DNA of 64,000 nt, taken from positions 4,024,108 through 4,088,107 of the forward strand of contig CAJQUN010000003.1 of assembly GCA_907163345.1 (NCBI GenBank). The letters run 5' to 3'. Below, one piece after another: positions 59,286-64,000 of the stretch (position 1 is the stretch's first letter; each line of letters begins with the position of its first letter). This DNA is from Haberlea rhodopensis. Taxonomy: Eukaryota > Streptophyta > Magnoliopsida > Lamiales > Gesneriaceae. The position numbers and the translations under genes were made by a program. Under the pieces are notes generated by a model, which ran no database searches, was not told where the DNA came from, and saw only the letters and a program-made list of their open reading frames with translations.

Positions 59286-61387
59286 ATGGGGTACGCAGGG
59301 AAAGAGAGGGGAGAACTAGAAGAGGGGGCGATGACCGCAGATTTTTTCTGGTCTTATACTGATGAGCCTCACGCCTCTCGCAGAAGGCAGATCCTCTCCA
59401 AGTACCCGCAGATTAAACAACTTTTTGGCCCCGACCCCTTTGCTTTCCTCAAGGTACTTTTATGTGTCTTTATTTCTGCAATGTGGGTTACGAGCACGGA
59501 ATAGAGATTGGGTTTTTTAGATGGGGGTGAAAATGGTGGCGGGTATCCAAGCTTGAATCTTTTTTTTGTTGGGTATTTGGTCTTGTTTCTATTAATTTTG
59601 TTTGGTCCATTGTGATTGTGTTATCTTTTATTTAAGGAATATTAGGTTTTCTCTGTTTTGTCAAGTTGTTTCGTTTATGTTCAGTTGAATCGCATCCTGC
59701 ATATTGTTTGCTATGCGTATTTTAGGCCATTCATACAGAAGGCGTGCTTTGGTGCACTGAACTTTGCTGATTTGCGCTCACTAACGCTATAATCATTGAT
59801 AGGAATTTGATTGGATCTCCTTGTGTGGTCCATTCATCACCCCATCCCCCAACTGGAAAATATCGCTACTTGGAAAACGAGATTATAGATTCCTTTAATA
59901 TTGCTCAACTTGAAATGGTTAAATTGTGAAAACTTCGTTTGGCTAATTATTTTCTTTTGTTAAGGGTTTGAATTCTTTGAGTTATTCAAATTTAAGTTAT
60001 ATCGCACTGATACAGTTGCTTGTGTTTTGTAAAGGTTCTATGTCTCGTTTCTTTTATCAAAACCCAACTTTTCCAATCTGTCATACAATTAATCGTTGAG
60101 GGGATAAAATTACCAATAGAGTTCTAATGGATTTGTGGAGACACCAAATAATGGCTATGTTGCTTATGGTTGATAAAATCTCACATTTTCTGTTCACAAA
60201 AACAAAAGTTGCAGTCTCCAATGCCTTTGCATTCTTTTTCCATGATTGATTAATTGATCTTTCATCCAACATTCCTATGATTTCATGAGAACAGATTATT
60301 GCTCTTTTACTTCTATGTAGTAACATTATAAACTAATTATTTATGTAAAGTTGTAATTGGAAAGGTAAAATTCATTGAAAAACACTGGAAAAAGTATTGG
60401 TTTCATTGTGCCGCAGTTTGAGCTACTGGTTATTTGTTTAATACCCTTTTTATTGTACACTCAATTCATAGAAATTCCGTGTAGCAAATTTGAATTTTGA
60501 AGAGAGCAAAGCATCAAACTTGTTAAGTTTTCCATCGTCTTATATTACAGATTGCTGCAGTTGTTTCACTCCAGCTATGGACCGCAACCTTCCTCTGCAA
60601 TGCAGGTTGGCTGAAGATACTTGTGCTGGCATATTTTTTCGGCTCTTTTCTCAACCACAACCTGTTCTTGGCCATTCACGAGCTCAGTCACAACTTAGCC
60701 TTCTCAACCCCAGTCTACAACAGGTGGCTTGGAATTTTCGCTAACCTCCCCATTGGCGTTCCCATGTCTGTCACCTTCCAAAAGTATCATCTTGAGCATC
60801 ATCGGTTCCAAGGAGTAGACGGCATTGATATGGACATTCCAAGCCTTACTGAGGCCAATCTTGTAACCAATGTCGTTTCAAAATCAATATGGGTCGTTTT
60901 ACAGCTATTCTTTTATGCTCTCCGACCCCTCTTTCTCAAACCAAAACCTCCAGGAATGTGGGAGTTCATTAATTTTATTATTCAACTCAGTCTTGATGCT
61001 GGTTTTGTTTATTTCTGGGGCTGGAAGTCTCTTGGTTATTTGATTCTTTCTACCTTTGTTGGGGGCGGAATGCACCCAATGGCCGGCCATTTTATTTCAG
61101 AACACTACATTTTTAAGCCAACAGATCAAGAAACGTATTCTTACTACGGTCCTTTGAATCTGATGACATGGAGTGTTGGCTACCACAATGAGCACCATGA
61201 TTTCCCAAGAATACCGGGAAGCAAACTTCATAAGGTGAAGGAGATTGCACCAGAGTTCTACGACAATTTGGACTCGTATAAATCTTGGAGCCAGATTATT
61301 GCCATGTATATAATGGATAGGACTGTTGGGCCTTTCAGCCGAATGAAGAGAAAACTATCAACCAATTTGATGAAGAAATCTGAATAG
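59286..61387 (+). CDS. DES1: Sphingolipid delta(4)-desaturase (DES1-like)
   Basis: Two exons, 59286-59453 and 60551-61387, joined in phase 0 (CTCAAG|GTACTT ... TTACAG|ATTGCT), give 334 residues, the normal family size. The start is the ATG in ACAAATGGGG; upstream in-frame codons lack an ATG. The N-terminal lipid-desaturase signature is present (DFFWSYTDEPHASRRRQIL ending in KYPQIK). Three histidine boxes hold the di-iron centre: HELSH (99-103), HLEHH (136-140) and HNEHH (268-272). Hydrophobic helices lie about 57-100 and 165-230. The enzyme introduces the 4,5-trans double bond into the sphingoid base of ceramide in the endoplasmic reticulum. Both exons are intact. Confidence 0.95.
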
Positions 61388-62620
61388 TTTCCAAACTAAA
61401 TATGAGTTTTTCTTTGTCTCCACTTGACCTCATTTTTGCAGGTTTGATTTGAGATATAGTTGATTTATTGTTTGTTGTTGTTGTTTGTACCATTTTAAGA
61501 GGCCAGTAATGTGATTTAGAAGACAATCAGAAGTTGTCGTGTTGTTTAGTATCGTTAATTTTTTTTACAGTTCAAACATTGTCTTACCACCATTGTTCTT
61601 GAAGCCAGTAATATTTTCACTTTCAAGTGTAGAGCTTTTTGTTCAGAAACAGATATCGATCAGTGCCCCCATAAAAGGATTCTTAACCTTAAAGAACAAC
61701 ATCCTTTGCAATCATATGCAGACAAAATACGTTGGAACATTTTAACCAGATTCAGGAGAATTGTAATCTTGATTATTCGTGGAACAACCATGTTCTTCTA
61801 CATCCTTAGTGTCCTCTATTGTGGCCATTGCCGGTGCTGCTTCTGCACCGTCATGCTATCCTTTGTTGTTTCTGTTGTTGCTGATGTGTGTAGCCAGTTG
61901 AGTGCAGAGTAAACTCAAAAACATCCAAAATGGACGCCACCAGTATCAGGAATGAATCCTGGCGGGTGGTTCTCAATTGCCATATCAGGAATGAATCCTG
62001 ACAGGTTGGAGATCTGAGAATCGGACTTTATTACCCATTTCAACCCATCTGTCTAGCTCCCGTATAACATCATCGTTAGGGTTTCCCAACGGACTGATTT
62101 GCGCATATAGAGATTAGAATTCTTTTGCTTGTTCTTCGTGTAGTTACATCGGGCGTTGATAAACAATAGTTTGAAACAGGTGTTCGATCGTGTCCCTGAC
62201 ACCCTGTTCTATAGCATTTTACTGTTGAAATTACGCCTGACTCTCCTCTCTTTTGAATGAGGTGAGAGGAGTCGGTAGATATTAGGGTGAGAAACTAGGA
62301 AATGCATCAACACAAATAAAAGTGGCTGACCTATATGCGATTAATAAATGTAAACCCACTATAGTAATTTTTTATTAAAATGTTTATTGTCAGTGTGTTC
62401 CGAATCACTTCAAATAAAACTAAACAGTAAAATTTATCAATCATACAATCCACACCCAGCTTTATACATTAATATAAACACACCCTGAATGTCCCCCCTA
62501 CCCCTATCCCCCACCCCCACACAAGCTTACACTCGCACTATTTCACACAAACATAATGAAGTAACAAAGCCAGCAGTCGGCAGAAATTGATGAAACACAC
62601 ATAAGGGCCCAGGACTTGAT
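61388..62620. other. Intergenic region between desaturase and E2 genes
   Basis: 3' flank of the desaturase on the left and of the minus-strand E2 gene on the right. No supported gene. Contains the short direct repeat at 61944-62001. Confidence 0.5.
61944..62001. repeat. Short direct repeat, 40-bp spacing
   Basis: TATCAGGAATGAATCCTG occurs at 61944 and again at 61984, followed by GCGGG and ACAGG respectively. Confidence 0.85.
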
Positions 62621-64000
62621 CTACAAATCGATGCAGTCAAAGCCCTTCTCAGAAAATGCTTCCACGAGCCTAGGCAAGAGCTTTCGAAGCATGATCTTGA
62701 AACCCATTGAGCTTCCTTTCTGAGTTTCTTGTTCAGCATTCTTGTTACCGCTGCTGCCGAAAGGATACCCAACGGTAGCTCCTTGCATATATGCCCTACA
62801 AGCCGATAAAATATCTCTGGACCGTTTCCTAAAATGCTCATCCACAAGTGCCTCAAAATGCTGTACCAGACGAAACATTCAGTTTTTAAATTGCATGTAG
62901 TTAAACAAAATATCTGGCCCTAAGCTAAAGGCCCTTGTCAATTTAGTTACCTTGGGTGGCTTGTGGAGTATATATAGCATGGACCTGCAGCTGAGAAGAA
63001 AAGCATTCTCATTATAGCTGACCGAATTCTTTTCTCCCTCCGCTTTGCCAATCTGCGTATCATAACCAGCCTCATTGAAATAAGGCTTCTCGTTGAGTAC
63101 AAGGGCTTGGAGGGATATGAGGACTTGAAGAATCGTGGATGACGCTGGATTCCAAACTTCACTATCGGATCCTCCCCATGTATTGAGGAGACTAAGACAG
63201 ACCTTTCCTGTCTCGTATAAGTTTGGATTGGTACGAAGTCCACCAGAGTGGTAGTACAATATCTGTATGCAGAAATCTTGATTTTTAACTGAATCCAAAT
63301 AGTTTTCATCAGACATACATCTATAGAGAAAGCAACTTACTGGTGGCTCGTCGGGGTATTGTGCGGGCAGATAGATATCAAAAAAGAACAAACCGTCATG
63401 ATATGGCGTCCCTGAAGTGCCCATAATTGATGCTCGAAGCAAATTCAGTCTGTCCTCGTAAGCTCGGACATAGATTGTTTCTGTCAAAGACTAAGAAAAT
63501 TAACCAAATATTTTTTGAAAAGATGCGACATGGAACTGTTAGCTGGCAGTAAATGATTTTCTGACCTGGAAGATCATTCTTTAAAATACTCCATTCTTGA
63601 TGAACTTTCTTCAACCAACCTCTTTCCATCTACACAGAAACCGACAAAAAAACAAGAAGTGGGATAAAAAGATCAAATCAACTTTAAAACGATAGAAATC
63701 CTTTTCTAACCTGAGGAAACTGCATGCCAGTACCAGACATGTTGAAAAAGTGGTGGTCCGAGCTATCACTGACCATATCAAACTGCGAAAAAAATTCTGG
63801 GTGCGTGTTGGAAGATGGAAATAGAATATCCTTTTCAGGGGTCTCTAAATCATCTACTATCGACAGTTGGCCACCAAGGTTCGAGTGGCAAAGTTCTATT
63901 ACTTCATCCTCAGAGAATCTATATGTACCGCGCAAGGGTGAAACAATAGAACCAAGCAGGCTCGAAGTAATACTTGTGAGAAACCCAATAGCAGCTTGAG
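62621..64000 (-). CDS. UBC25/26-like ubiquitin-conjugating enzyme E2 (partial)
   Basis: The 3' part of a minus-strand gene, cut by the right window edge. Exons in coding order: 64000-63711 (continues upstream), 63629-63566, 63480-63341, 63262-62951, 62860-62621; all junctions are GT-AG. After an acidic N-terminal part (GTYRFSEDEVIELCHSN), the E2 fold begins (KKVHQEWSILKNDLP, TIYVRAYEDRL, GTPYHDGLFFFDIYLP, YPDEPP, YYHSGGLR). The catalytic cysteine is in TGKVCLSLLNTWGG, and LQALVLNEKPYFNEAGYD follows. The C-terminal extension (EALVDEHFRKRSRDILSACRAY cut short here) is typical of the large plant E2s UBC25/UBC26 (BIRC6-like) and related to PHO2/UBC24. It forms a ubiquitin thioester and transfers ubiquitin to substrates. 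The 5' end and total length are unknown. Confidence 0.9.

Overview
The window is nuclear DNA from a flowering plant, most likely a eudicot. The genes carry many short GT-AG introns in AT-rich sequence, the proteins belong to land-plant families, and the spaces between genes are filled with plant transposons. No ribosomal RNA, confident tRNA, CRISPR array or bacterial-style operon was seen. The species cannot be named from the sequence.

Layout. 1-4.8 kb is gene-poor and holds a tiny TRIM-type retrotransposon, a MITE and an RNase H remnant. 4.87-6.72 kb is a two-exon gene for a small one-helix membrane protein. 7.4-8.5 kb is a broken Mutator-like transposase. 10.4-11.2 kb (minus) is a single-exon gene for a protein beginning MGCC, probably lipid-anchored. 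13.7-18.6 kb is a 16-exon STRUBBELIG-family receptor-like kinase. 18.9-21.3 kb is a transposon strip (hAT-like, fragment, Helitron). 21.6-30.2 kb is a 19-exon katanin p80 gene whose first intron looks U12-type. 31.7-36.1 kb is a 13-exon SCAMP gene with a Helitron in intron 4. 37.1-37.5 kb (minus) is a secreted glycine-rich, cysteine-tailed protein.

38-58.5 kb is almost all mobile DNA. It starts with a long-inverted-repeat MITE, a tandem duplication and an inverted minisatellite element split by a solo LTR. It ends with a large nest: a hAT transposon with a decayed transposase (about 43.97-58.44 kb) contains a copia-type LTR element (44,191-54,290, target duplication GAAAT). That element contains a very young Athila-derived LTR element (46,849-52,352, target duplication GCAAC). 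A separate solo LTR (56,127-57,216, duplication GTTCT) splits the hAT transposase, and a MITE sits in the hAT right end.

59.3-61.4 kb is a two-exon sphingolipid delta-4 desaturase gene. 62.6-64.0 kb (minus) is the 3' part of a UBC25/26-like ubiquitin-conjugating enzyme gene that runs off the right edge.

The host genes do not form a pathway. They are independent housekeeping or signalling genes: cell-surface signalling, microtubule severing, vesicle traffic, sphingolipid synthesis and ubiquitylation. Exon borders were placed by hand from splice-site dinucleotides, reading-frame phase and family resemblance. In the SRF, katanin p80, SCAMP and desaturase genes the phases sum to clean open frames. 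All family names rest on recall of family motifs; no database search was run.
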